NCBI RefSeq assembly: GCF_037975245.1
Contig: NC_092567.1
Coordinates: 24,086,376-24,150,375 of the forward strand
From: Apostichopus japonicus
Lineage: Eukaryota > Echinodermata > Holothuroidea > Aspidochirotida > Stichopodidae
Direction of reading: 5' to 3'
Length of the DNA: 64,000 nucleotides
Shown here: piece after piece, positions 12,101 to 23,334 of the stretch
Layout of the letters: each line of letters starts with the position of its first letter
How positions within the stretch are numbered: the first letter of the stretch is position 1
Translations under genes and position numbers: made by a program
Notes under the pieces: generated by a model
Databases searched by the model: none
The model's input: the letters and a program-made list of their open reading frames with translations, nothing else
Told to the model about the DNA's origin: nothing

Positions 12101-15100
12101 TATAACCTTTTCAAATTGAACCATTTTATAAGGAAATGCTTCCAATCTCCACTTTAACAGCTGCAGTATTGATTTGCACATTTGGTGGTGTATTGTATAC
12201 AACCTTCTGTAAAAACCGTGCGTAACTGTATAGGAGCCCTCCCAATACAATGTAACTAAACTCCAGTACCTTAGCAGCAACCATGACAATAAACAGTGAC
12301 TAAGTGATTTGGTTCAGACATGAATAATACCTATTACCACACATTCTTTTATTTATAATTGTGAAACCATGCAGATAAGTAACCATCAGTCATATCACAG
12401 TTTATCAAGGCCTGCACTGACTGAAATTGAGTCAGCTTAACAATAGTGACATTATGTCTGGTTTTTTGTGGTGAGAATTGTTTTATTTTTGGGGTCACCT
12501 TTCTTTTCAAAATATCTGAATGTCAGTTTCCTTAACTTTGTCAGGTTTTTGGGGTACCACTTATTCTGAAACCTACTGCCTGCTGGAAGTTACCCTGGAA
12601 TGAACTTGAGAAAAATCAGCAACATTTTCAAGCACTTTGCTATTTGTTGCAATCAAAGGTCGGTCATAATTAGGGTGTGCTACCAGAATGTGAACAAGCT
12701 GTTGTTGAAGTGTGTTTGATGTTGTGACACTGTTGTTGAGGTTGATATTGAAATTCCTGTTGTTGAAGTTGATGTCGAAAATTGATGTTGTTGAAGTTAC
12801 TGGAGTTGCTGTTGTTGAAATTGTTATTAAAATTCCTTATTTTTAGAGTGTGCTTCCAGATAAATGTGATCATACTGTTGTTGACAATGGTGTTGAAAAT
12901 GATAATCAAATTGATGCTCAAACTTGAAAGTTGTTGAAATTGATGTTTTATAATAAATTTGTCATTGAACGTGTTGAGTTGTTGTTGATGTTAACATCAA
13001 CTGTGGATCCAGGTGGTGGGGAATGTACACCCTCCCTTTTTTCAACCTCACACAAAATTGAAAGCAGTTATTTTTTGTAAGGGGAGAGGGGGGGGGGGAG
13101 GGGGTAGGGAAGGACTCCCAGAAACCTGTATATGGGAGTCAGCTTTAATGACTCATGGGCCACACTCTCTCTTTGTAAAACCTATTCTCTGTCCCTGATT
13201 ATTTTGTTGAAGCAGCTGAAACTGTGATGTAACATATATCTACTTAGACTGAAACGCTTCTTAATTTGATTGAATTGAATTGGATATGATTAATGTAATA
13301 ATCGCAGGATCCAGTTTATCAGGAATTTACAGAGCCACAGTCATCTTCCTTTACACCACAAAATACTTAATCACATTTGATCTTTTCTAACAGGACTTGG
13401 CAGTTTTAGTACAAAGAGATGTCACATCTCCACCAGCAGATTCCAGTTTCTCTGGTGGAGGGGTCTACCAGAACCCTCTGTCGATACCCACACAAGCACC
13501 ATCATCATCTTCATCATCCATTGGACATTTTCTCATCCTTCCATCTCCAGGAACGACGATGTTGATAAAGTCTGTTGCAATTAAGGAGCTGATGCTCCCA
13601 TCAGATGCCCATGAGAAGGGAGATGCTCCTCTTTCAGAAACAATTAAAGCAGTCCAAAAAGTATTAGATCAGGTAAAGCCTCTACCCTCATTCACTTACC
13701 CTGTATATTTTCCTCATTCATATAACGTCCATGATTCCTCCTACCTCACCTTCCAACCCTATCGTACCCCTCCCCCTCCCCCAAACTTTCTTCTATCTCC
13801 TCTTCTTAATCTACTTGAGGTTTATGCATTCCTGAAAATGGGTCATGGTTGGTAGTAGCACACTTCAATTATATTTTCATGTATAAAATGAAATATTGTA
13901 GAAAACATCAGTCTTTCATGCTCAAAGTTCTTCAAGCAATTTTGAGCTCACTGGGAAACGTTTTCTCTCATCGGTTTTAACTTTCTAATTCAACCGTCTG
14001 AGATGTCTGGGAATAATTCTACCTCAGTTGTATAAGGGTTAGAGTATCCAGACTAAAAGTACCAAATTAAATAGATAAAATTAGCTTACAAGCAACTTGT
14101 GATCCCAAACTGCTCAGGACATCCAGGTACTGAAATATTGAAGTTTGGAAAATTAACTTCATTAACTGCTAGTTTTCCAAATTTCTAATTTACAATGAAG
14201 CTCTCTATTTTGGACTTTGGTTTTTTTGTACTTGTTTTTGATATAATTTGAAACTTTCTTTCAGTTAGAAGTGACTGACATATACAACCCACTCTCAATG
14301 AATTCTGGTTTGCAGAGCAGTCTAAGGAGGGCGCTGTGCAAGGGATCAGTCCGTAAAACTGCTAAGAGACCCAGGACTCAGGTTAGAAAGTTCCGTCCAG
14401 CCCTGTGTAGGCTATTCTCTCCCCCCCCCCTCCCCACAAGAAAAAGGAGGATAAAAAGGGTTACCTATGGCTGGATCTGGTGTACATAATTCAATTGATA
14501 GGTAGCCCAGATCATTCAAAGTTTAAGTGACACTGCGGCAGTGTTAAAACTGTCATCATCTGTTTTCATGGACATAGATAAGTAAGGGGTTAATCAACGG
14601 TCTAGGTCTAGCGTGCGTTACTCACAGGATTAATGCACGATCGGGGGTTAATGCAAGCGATGCACGAGGGTGGAGCCTGAGTGCATCCAGCAATAGCATT
14701 AACACCCGGAGTGCATTAATCATGTGAGTAACGCACGCTAGACCGTTGATTAACCCTGTTCATTCATACACTACCATTTGTGTGGGGGAAAAATCACAAA
14801 ACAAAGCATTTTTGGTTACATATAACCAAAGATTTATTAAAGTGATGCCCCGTAATTTTACCGTGCATTACTCACAGGATTAACCACGGTCAGCTGACCT
14901 GAATGGACCAATAGGATTTAGGAATCTTTACTAAGTATGAATGAATGTGGGTTAACCTCACAAGTTGACTCATTTTGGGTTGCTCTGTGTACACCCCCCT
15001 ACATCAAGTTTGACCTCTTCTGTCAATGCCAATTCAATTCTGGGCTCGAACCCTTAAAAGTCCGCTGTGTGTGTGGGAGGGTGGGGGGGGGGAGGGTGAT

Positions 15101-15646
15101 GGGGCAGTGCAGTCAGGGGATCGAGCTACCAACCTAATTTTTAATCAGGGGGTCATGGGTGATTCAGGCTGTCCTACAGAAAGAGTCTTCATATGTCCAT
15201 GATGGTATATACACGTGATATATTTATGAAGACTTCATTAAGAGGACCTGGTGACATAATTGTCCCTGGGGACCAACCTGGACCTCATTGCTCCTGGTTG
15301 TACATTGTTACTTTTAATGAAGATAAAATAGATAAATACATATACAGATGCATAGTTTAAAAAGTGCACAACTTTGAAATTGTACACTAAAATAGTAACA
15401 ATAATATGACCTTTATGCTATAACATTTGGAATTTTTCATTTTTCTTCTTGCCTAACCAGTCCGGAAGAATACAAGCTACTAGAGGTCATAATGGTGTCA
15501 GGGGTCAAAGTTCAAGAGGTCATGGATCAAAAGGTCAAGCAGTAAGAGGCAGAGGGATTCCACAACCTCTAGGTTCAACATCAACAGGTTACCAACCCCC
15601 ACTTGTTAAAACATTTGAAAATTTCTTCCCAGACTTTGAGGACTGA
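6186..15646 (+). CDS. M1AP: Meiosis 1 associated protein (M1AP), complete, 12 exons
   Basis: Exons: 6186-6240, 6850-7007, 7201-7377, 7954-8073, 8830-8995, 9928-10017, 10715-10800, 11317-11460, 12545-12658, 13394-13672, 14265-14381 and 15461-15646. All introns are GT-AG, all phases match, and the total is 563 codons plus stop (human M1AP is about 530). Matches to human M1AP run along the whole length: RVLLVDFTPPFSSATCQSVC near the start, NYPRIQNALGELRAFQRDGF, a FLNGWLQDCGTDRE segment, VFGVPLILKPTACWKLPWNE with NQQHFQALC, a serine-rich stretch, LIKSVAIKELMLPS, and YNPLSMNSGLQSSL. The last exon is an R/G-rich tail ending FFPDFED. M1AP is a vertebrate germ-cell protein needed for meiosis I and spermatogenesis, working with meiotic recombination proteins. 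The first methionine is chosen because only a short N-terminus precedes the conserved core. The exon 9 donor (GTCGGT) is weak. Confidence 0.93.
12690..13005 (+). repeat. Degenerate GTT/GAA/GAT triplet-rich stretch in M1AP intron 9
   Basis: Irregular runs of GTTGTTGAAGTTGATGTTGA-type triplets fill most of the interval. Because the unit is three bases, the minus strand stays open for 83 codons rich in Asn and Gln, but there is no gene support. This is a decayed simple repeat. Confidence 0.75.
14587..14757. mobile_element. Fold-back (MITE-like) element in M1AP intron 11
   Basis: The two ends are long inverted repeats of about 50 bp. The left arm reads GGGTTAATCAACGGTCTAG then GCGTGCGTTACTCACA, and the right arm is its complement, ending GACCGTTGATTAACCC. 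The left arm carries an extra 6-bp GTCTAG relative to the right. About 70 bp separate the arms. A partial relative (CCGTGCATTACTCACAGGAT) lies at about 14861-14880. No clear target duplication was found. Confidence 0.75.
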
Positions 15647-15954
15647 AGCAATTTGGTGCTTGTAACTGGATATATGTTTTAACTCAGAACGATGCTTTAT
15701 TTTCTTTATATCTCCCAGCTGTACTTAAAGCTGCTTACAAGGAAATAGTTGAGTTAGTTGTTTGGTTCATTTACTTAGAAAGCTAACTGACAGCATTAGG
15801 AACAGTGATATAGCTAGGGGTTTCAGTGGTCCAGGTCCAGGAGTGAAAGATGGGTCCCTTCAGCCTTACTTCATCTAAACAGCCCTTGAAATGATAGAGG
15901 TATAAATGTGAAAATCACAAAGATTTTTCTTACTTGACTTGAAATTTGTTATCA

Positions 15955-16238
15955 GTTGGCTCAATATAAGAAAAAACAACCCATAGGATGCCATTAAACA
16001 TTGGTGGCCCTGGTTCAACTGATTGGTTGGCGCAATATAAAGAGAAACAACCCATAGGAGGCCATTGAACATTGGTAGCCCTGGTTCAACTGATCGGTTG
16101 GCTCAATATAAGGAGAAACAACCCATAGGAGGCCATTAAACATTGTTGGCCCTGGTTCAACTGATTGGTTGGCTCAATATAAGGAGAAACAACCAATAGG
16201 AGGCCATTAAACATTGGTGGCCCTGGTTAAACTTACCA
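15955..16238 (+). repeat. 71-bp tandem repeat, four copies, just downstream of M1AP
   Basis: Copies begin at 15955, 16026, 16097 and 16168, so the period is exactly 71 bp. Each starts GTTGGCTCAATATAAGGAG (variants) and ends CCCTGGTTCAACTGATTG. Copies differ by only a few substitutions, so the array is young. It begins about 310 bp after the M1AP stop codon and may be in its 3' UTR. Confidence 0.92.
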
Positions 16239-16898
16239 CCTATTGCTTTGTGTCTGATTGGACACTAAATTTCTGTCATATGGTTATTTGTCCACCCATA
16301 AAGTACTTTAAAGTACACCAAAGTGTCAGAAACCATCTGTTCTTGCAAAAATGACTTTAAGAGCTGTTTTAGCCGAATACTTGTCTTAAGCAAATATTTT
16401 CAACATGGAATTTTGCAAGTCTTTCAAAATGTTGTGTGCATGTGTGTATGGACATGGTTACAGCATTCTCAATGATTTCATGTGTATGACTAAGAAAATA
16501 CATTTACTGTTCAAATGTTACTAAAACCAGTTTCTACTTAGGTCTCTGTTTTTGCTTTCCCAACGAGATTACGTTGGCATTTTACCTTTGGGGGAAGGGG
16601 AGGGAAGGGAAAGCCTACCTCAGGCAGAACAGGTCCCATTCAGTGGTTCTCAAACGTCCAAAGTTCAGAGCTTGTTAAGGACTTAACTGATAAAAAAAAC
16701 TCATTGCGATTTACTACAAACAACTTCCTTAACCACCGTTTTAGAACTTGTGTGCAATCCAGATGGCAATGTAGGGTGCTAATTTAGTCCTGTATAACGT
16801 AACTTATTTCTTCTATATATGGATACTAGGGGTATAATGGGGTTGGCGCATCATAAATAAGTTTACACACCACTGCGAAATGACAAACATGTAACATA

Positions 16899-16904
16899 TT
16901 TATT
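16899..16904 (-). terminator. Candidate polyadenylation signal for the SDR gene
   Basis: AATAAA on the minus strand about 290 nt beyond the proposed SDR stop codon. A second AATAAA lies at about 16918-16923 in a T-rich (plus strand) run. Placement fits a short 3' UTR; not proven. Confidence 0.35.
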
Positions 16905-17189
16905 GTACATTTTTTTTTTATTGCTATGGTGTTACGAGGTCTCTATTCGTTAGGTTATACAATAATACTTCTCTTTGTTAAACAAAGCAACCCATTCGCC
17001 TATAAATTTAAAGTAACTAAAAATACACATTTGTTTTTGATTTACTGAATACAGAAAGACTGGGAAAAGCGCTCGTTTTCAAGGTTGTAAGGATCGTGTT
17101 CACGACTTAATGAAAGAAACAATGACAACATTAACCATTGCCGCGATGTTATCATTAAAGGAGCAGTAATCCCATTCCAAGATTACCCA

Positions 17190-18576
17190 TCAGATAGGCG
17201 ACTCCTTTAAATGTTTGAGAAATTTGTCCATGTTTGTGCGATATAAGCTACCCGTTCATATACTAGGATACTATTACTACTACTACTTTAACAAGGTTTG
17301 AAATACATCACGGAGCCACTGCTTCTAGAGTTTTTTTTCCAGCTCACTCGCTTTATTTATTTCCTTTGATCAATCTGAAAGCCTTCATTTCAGAATGAAT
17401 CCAACTGGAATGTACTCATATATAGTACGTGGGTCAATACAAGAAGATTGTCAGCAGTTACAATAACATTTCTCATGTGAAATTCGTCAAGAAATCACTA
17501 ACTTAGGCGATTGGCGTTCTGGTTAGTTATACGTACAATAGTTTTTCAGCCCTTTCACTATCCATTTCACTAAAAAAGTATTGATTCTCAATCATTGTTG
17601 CTGCTCTAGTCCTATTCAATCACCGTTTGAGCCTTAGAAGGCGTCTTGCTAACATGATGACGTTTGTAACGTGGTGATAGAACTATAGACCTGTAACAAT
17701 TCTTAGTAGCAAATACTGCTTACTTGAACATGTTAACAGAAAATACGAAAGGTAAACATACCTTGGCAAACCCCCTTGTGGCACCTGCTATGACGTCATT
17801 GACAAAATGGCAACTAAGATGATCCTACTTGGTATCGCTTTCAATCATGATCTATTCCATTTGGGGGAAATGGAGTTTCTTCTACTTTGGAGCAAATATA
17901 AAGAAAATAATGACTTTAGTGCCCACTGACGCCTGCTGCATTCTGTGGGTGTTACAGTATATTGTGATAACATACTCCTTCTATGCCTCAGATTGTGAAG
18001 AGATCAGTGGCTTAGGAAGGTACTTTTGAGTGGGGGGGCTGAAGACTGATGGCCGGCATGGGGGAGGGGTCTAAGGGGAGGGGTGTCCCCCTCCCCTTTG
18101 TAATTTTTTTGCATTTCCAGGTGGCCTCAGATGCAATTTGGTGCAATATAGCACACTTCAACACCCACTCCATTTTGTAAAGAATTTTGCATTTTCACCT
18201 GGCCTTAGATGCAATTTGGTGCTTCAAATGACTTTTTTCTCATTTGGAAATGAAAAAGGGGTTTTCTGACTTGCGGAACGATACTTCCGCCCCCCAGCCC
18301 CCCCAGTTCCTACGCCCTTGGAAGAGATTGCCGCTTGGCTTAACGATCGACTCTCTTTGTTTCATGAATTAAAAAAATCTCAACGTTGCTTGAGCTCTAT
18401 GGCGTCACATTTGTAGTGTAAGATAAATTGCAATATTTAGCTGCATATAACTATGTTACCCTGTATTCTGGTCACCCTGTTGTGTTGCTAACGAATACAC
18501 GTTTACATGGTAACGAAATGAAAAGATATATGAAAGCGTGTTGATCAAAGCTGTAACTAAGAGGGATCTATGTATG

Positions 18577-18623
<47 letters not shown>

Positions 18624-21600
18624 TATGGTTGTCTCTGAAATTGATTAGTCCCTTGGTTTCTGTGGTTTCATTCCACTGGCAAAGAAAGAATTGGCCGCCA
18701 TGTTGAATTCGTGAACATTCACCCTGTAGATAAACGGAGGAAACAAACGTGCGATCATCAAAATCACTGTTACAATTGTAGAACTCAAAATGACTTACTC
18801 CATTGACTTACATACTAAATTCGGCAGCTGCCATGGCTGGCAGAGCATAGAAAGAAGTTTTCAACTAACATACCATTATGACAGCTGATGGCTTGGACAA
18901 TCACAGCAGATGAGTTTCCCAATGCTGAATCTAATAATATTGAAACTGCAGTGTCAAAATTGTAACATTCTCCCTTGAAAATATAAAATAGGCCTAGATA
19001 ATATAAAAGTGAAAGTAAAAGAAGATTTCAGATCCACGTGGCACTATGACGTCACAGATTTAGAAAATGACAGTTCCCAGAGATAACTCTTAAAACTATA
19101 TAGGATATCTCCTAAATGAGACAATATTCTCTTTACTTGTTTTTAGGGGAGTTTGTTCTTCACAAAGATAAGCCAAAGAGGATGGTTGGAGGTAGTGGTC
19201 CCTTTTTAATTCTTTGAAGATTGGTGAAGGAAAAAAAAAAGCGGGAAGAAAGAACAATTACTTACCCAAGTTGGCCTAAAATAAAACCCATAATAGAAGG
19301 CAAGAATAGATGACGTTTATTTCTCAGCATTCCATCTACGATAGCTTCAGCTACTGTATCTTCCTTCAGAGTAGGAATAAATCTGCAAACAATTGGGTTA
19401 TAAATATCAATAAGAGGCGCAAGTTCGCTTGTAAAGAACACCCTCTTCTGGTGTCCTGTGGTTTAAGTCTGCCCCAATCCCCCTCCCCGTCTTTTTGATT
19501 TGCTGCTTATTGTCAAACCAAGTTCTCCGAGATTTAAAACATCTACATTACAAAGTTCACAATGTGAATTGAAGCACCTGTTACAATACATAGTAAGGCA
19601 TAGATGATCAAATACTGAGAAAATGTCATGATCCAAAGCATCCAAAAAAGGGTAAACAATGCTTATAAAATGAGATGTTGTCAGGTCTCTGCTGATTTCA
19701 GAAACTTCCTCACAAAAATATAAAACCGACGACCGATTCCAGGGGGTAGAAACGTACCCTGGAATTACAGTTGTAAGCCTTAAGAATGGTAGATTTTGGA
19801 AAGAAGAGGATGCGGGCGTTGACCCTGAAGAAGGTGACTGAGGGCGCAGTGCTAAACTTTCATAAAAGTTCATTATAGAATGAAGACATAAAGGTGAGGA
19901 GTGAAGAAGATATGTATTTTGAACCGGTCTTCATTTAACAAGTTTCACCGATTACCTGCTGTAGTATCTCTCTATTAAGCCTGTATTGACGTAGAATGGA
20001 TTAACACACGTTAATCTAATCCCTGTCTTGTTAAAGACCTGGTTGAGCTCGTATTCCAAGGCATCATCCAGACCACGGGCGGCAAACTTCGAAGCTGTAT
20101 AATCGGTGAGATAGGCAGACCCTACGTAACCAGCCACTGACGCAATGGTGACGATATGACCAGAGTCTGCTTTCAACATATCTGGCAAAAAGGCACGAAT
20201 GGTCTGCAAAATTAAAGAACAAAATCGCAATTTTCCCCTAGCGGCTTTAAACTTGCAAATTTCAAACCTGCAAAAATCGTTGAAAGAGTGAGTTTACCGA
20301 ACTTTTTTACTTTTGATATCATATTTGATATGTCGTAGATTGTTAAAAAAAATGCTTTGTACATCTCAGCTGATAACCAGTGCAAAGCTTGAAATTCTTT
20401 GGTCATTGATTCCAATACCGTTACATATATATATATATATATATAAGGAATATATATATATATATATAAGGAATATATATATATAAGGAATATATATATA
20501 TATATTATATATATATATATACTTACCCAGAAATGCGCCATGACGTTAACATTCATCGTTCGTATGATTTGTTCGTCTGTGAGGTCTAGGATAGACTGGC
20601 CTACCAAAATCCCAGCGTTGTTGATGAGAATATTGACCTCACCAACATCTGTTTTGACTCTTTAAAAGAACAATGTCAAAAAAGGGGGAAAAATCGTTAA
20701 GGACACACAAACTTCAGATCTACTTCATAATACGGAATGAAGAGAGACAATTTAAGTGAGTACAATTGTTGTAGAGGTATTTAATATTTGAAATTTGGAA
20801 AAACTTATCAGTTAAATCAATTCCCCTACCTTTGAGCCGTTTCCTTGACTTTATCTTTATCAGTGACGTTGACCGTGTACGTGTGAGCCTTGCCGCCATC
20901 ACCTCTGATCTGCTGCGCTGTGTCCTCGTTGCCTGTGTGAAATTGAACAAAACGTATTCTGATTTTTATAATAAACTCAGGAAGAACGAAGACGAAGACA
21001 GAAGAACGAAGACGGAAGAACGAAGAAAAGTGGGGCCGGGGACTAATAATTGTCCTGACGGCCCACTTCGCTCTCGACGCCCCTTGAGTGTATGAATTAG
21101 TCCCATATTATCGGTACGAGCATTCAGTCAAATTTACAATGCGCAATGACCTCGGACGACATTTTGCGTGTTAAGCGATCGAATAACACATCTCCACCAA
21201 TCATGGCCTATGTCTCGTGGAAACATTTACAAATAATGAAATTGGAGTGTAATAGTAACTTTACTCTAATTTATGACTTGATCACACCCTATATATAGGG
21301 TAAAACTGACATGATATAAACAAGGAAGATTAAGGACAGACCCTGGATTTGAAAAAAAAAGAAGGGATGTGGCATTTAGGTTGTTCAACCCGACTCCCAT
21401 TTATGGAGGGGTTCCACCTCCCCCCCCCTTGTGATTCCTTGCCATATAATTTCCAATTAACTATTTGATTCACGTAGAGCAAGTGAGGTAAATTTATCAG
21501 GTATCACAGCATTGTACAATCATGGTTACTGTTGTTTCAAGGTGTCTCAACAGTGAAACTTTTCCAAACAAGCATTCCTCTGACCCGGGTTGCTTCTCGC

Positions 21601-21838
21601 GAATCCGTCGGAGAGACTTACCCTTTTCATTGATGTCCCATAGCACCAAAGTAGCGCCCTTCTTTGCTAGTTTTAGAGCGGTCAGACGGCCGATGCCGTG
21701 CCCAGCACCAGTTACTAGAATTATCTTGCCATCCACGGACTTTTGAACGACCGGGACGAATAATCTGAACAGAGCTATTGTGTCATAAACAATGAGCTTC
21801 AAAATGAGAAGGAGAGCCTCAAATACAACTCCTATCAT
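17190..21838 (-). CDS. Short-chain dehydrogenase/reductase, SDR16C / HSD17B11 / RDH10 type, complete, six exons
   Basis: Minus-strand exons: 21838-21622, 20932-20830, 20659-20527, 20203-19956, 19382-19266 and a tentative last exon 17247-17190. They total 876 nt in frame (291 residues plus stop), the usual family length. Residues 1-30 are a hydrophobic N-terminal anchor. The cofactor motif TGAGHGIG is at 43-50 and NNAG at 120-123. The catalytic Ser is about 173 (IASVAGYV), with Tyr 186 and Lys 190 in YTASK. The later CVNPFYVNTGL is typical of this clade. These enzymes oxidise or reduce retinoids, steroids or lipid alcohols at the ER or lipid-droplet membrane using NAD(P); the substrate here is unknown. 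The final exon (LYRTNMDKFLKH then a stop) rests on phase and resemblance to family C-termini. Its acceptor tract is poor. Introns hold AT microsatellites and a mini-transposon. Confidence 0.88.
18005..18320 (+). mobile_element. hAT-like non-autonomous element in SDR intron 5
   Basis: A 316-bp element begins CAGTGGCTTAGGAAGG and ends TTCCTACGCCCTTG. It has perfect 8-bp target duplications GAAGAGAT at 17997-18004 and 18321-18328. Its interior has G-rich then C-rich tracts and two related blocks reading TTAGATGCAATTTGGTGC or CAGATGCAATTTGGTGC. A reverse-oriented fragment of the same family occurs at about 51925-52034. Confidence 0.85.
18582..18622. repeat. (TA)n microsatellite
   Basis: About 40 bp of uninterrupted TA dinucleotides follow a short TGTATG run. 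It lies in an intron of the SDR gene. Confidence 0.95.
20424..20520. repeat. (AT)n microsatellite with AAGGAA interruptions
   Basis: AT dinucleotide runs are broken three times by AAGGAA, giving a higher-order TATATAAGGAATATAT pattern. It sits in SDR intron 3, directly against the exon 3 donor. Confidence 0.95.
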
Positions 21839-23282
21839 GGTGAACCAGAGTCTTGGAAGAGAGAATAAGTTTATGAAAACACTGGGAAAAAACAGAAAAA
21901 CATCTGATTGATATGATTAAGTATATAAGAACTATAAGTCATCAGCGAGCTATTTGAATGTGATAGTGGTTGACGTGGTTTAAGAGCACCAGGGCACGTC
22001 CCAGAAGTGAAACCCGATTGAAAATGTAACAGAGTATCGAGGCAATGACGCGAGCAATGATGTGAGAAACCTGTATGTCAGCATTTTTTTTGCCTTTTAA
22101 CATTTTCTTTGGCATTCCAGTACCTGGAAACCAACTTTCTATAGGGGTATAGTATAGTGCACTAGCTTGTTTGATCTAGTTAATGTGCACTGGTTACATG
22201 ATTCTGGTTGGCTGTTTGTATTAGTATTTATTCAGGCACGTATAGAGAGGGATTTTCGAAGGGAGGGGCGAACCTGTAGGCAAATTATAAGAGCCGTAGA
22301 TTCGGCATTGGAAACTTTCTAAGCGTAGCACCACCATGAGTTGGCGCGAAGCGCACCAGGAAATTTTGGCCGAAAATGTCTCTCAGATCGCTGGAAATGG
22401 CACTTCCCAGGCATTGCAAGTTGCATCTAAGCATTTTCTATTTTGAAACTACTAGCCATATCATAAAACGTACAAAAATATGCTCAAGGGGGGGGGGGGA
22501 GGAGGAGCGGTCTCCCCCTTCGCCCCCCTGGCTACGCTCCTGTATTTATTAGAGCAGGAATTATATAATTCGACGGTCGTTTACATGCGTTTTCACTGAG
22601 TACAGTGCGACTACTGTCTATGTCTTCTCGGCCAATGTGCTATGTCACGTCGGGTTTTTTCAGCAACTATAGCCTACTGCCGGTCCGCGGTCGAAGGGTC
22701 GTTCATTAGTGGTCATCATGGAGATTCGAGACCACTCAGACCAAAGATATATTTTTCGCACATGTATTTTTTTCGACACCCAAAGTCCCAGTGGGGGAGG
22801 GGGGCGACTGGCAGCCTGCAGTTTCCCATTTATGTCAAGGCCCGACCATCGACAACCGTATCTGAAACCGTCCGCAATCGTTGTATTGTACAGCCCTTAC
22901 ACGTATGCACACAACTATGCAGGTAGCATGCATAGGCATGGAGTAGCCTAATTATGTATCAAATCGCTTGATAGGCCTATTCACAACGTGCAGGAATATA
23001 TACATATAAATATATACACACATAGTTCCTATGGTTTTCAGTCGCTGTACACAAACCTTATATACGGTCGGTCTATAGCTAAAAAGGTGACTTACCTTTT
23101 CGCTCAGTACCAGTATACACTGCCCTGTCACACCTCATATGAAAAGCTAGTCAAGTTTTACTCCAAATACTGTGTACTGGCGATATAAAGCCTAACACAG
23201 AACTATGATGCCTGGTATTTGAATATGTGCTCACGTACGCTACAAGAAAATCACACACACACATCACACACGCAAACAAGTA
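21839..23282. other. Upstream flank of the SDR gene
   Basis: No gene is recognised. It contains the SDR promoter region (no identifiable core element), an hAT-like mini-element at 22233-22542, and unremarkable sequence up to the segmental duplication. CA-rich runs lie near 23250-23280. Confidence 0.5.
22233..22542 (+). mobile_element. hAT-like non-autonomous mini-element, copy 2 of the GCGCCACCAT family
   Basis: A 310-bp element begins CAGGCACGTATAGAG and ends GGCTACGCTCCTG. It is flanked by perfect 8-bp target duplications TATTTATT at 22225-22232 and 22543-22550. The interior carries the family signature (AGCACCACCATGAG, TTGGCGCGAAGCGC, AATGGCACTTCCCAGG, AAGTTGCATCTAAGC) and an internal poly-G then C-rich tail. 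It is the best full-length reference copy in the window. Confidence 0.88.
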
Positions 23283-23305
23283 TTGTATGGTACTTACTGT
23301 ATAAC

Positions 23306-23334
23306 CAGGGAGCTGCTACTCTAGCAGCTCCCTG
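23306..23334. mobile_element. 29-bp palindromic insert with 7-bp target-site duplication
   Basis: Two 13-bp perfect inverted arms, CAGGGAGCTGCTA and TAGCAGCTCCCTG, are separated by only CTC. GTATAAC flanks both sides (23299-23305 and 23335-23341). The paralogous site in copy B has a single GTATAAC (58526-58532) and no insert. The ends (CAGGG...CCCTG) match those of the hAT-like elements elsewhere in the window. Confidence 0.75.

Larger units (their letters stand above)
15647..17189. other. Convergent intergenic region between M1AP and the SDR gene
   Basis: It holds the 3' ends of the two converging genes and a 71-bp tandem repeat at 15955-16238. No AATAAA is obvious close behind the M1AP stop. 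ATTAAA occurs inside the 71-bp repeat units. No other gene is seen. Confidence 0.6.

Noticed and set aside
12670-12921. Asn/Gln-rich minus-strand frame of 83 codons.
   Set aside because: It is produced by a degenerate triplet repeat within an M1AP intron.
19463-19873. A 136-codon minus-strand frame lying between SDR exons 4 and 5.
   Set aside because: It shows no SDR similarity, and the family sequence continues from 19956 directly to 19382 in phase, so this is intron.
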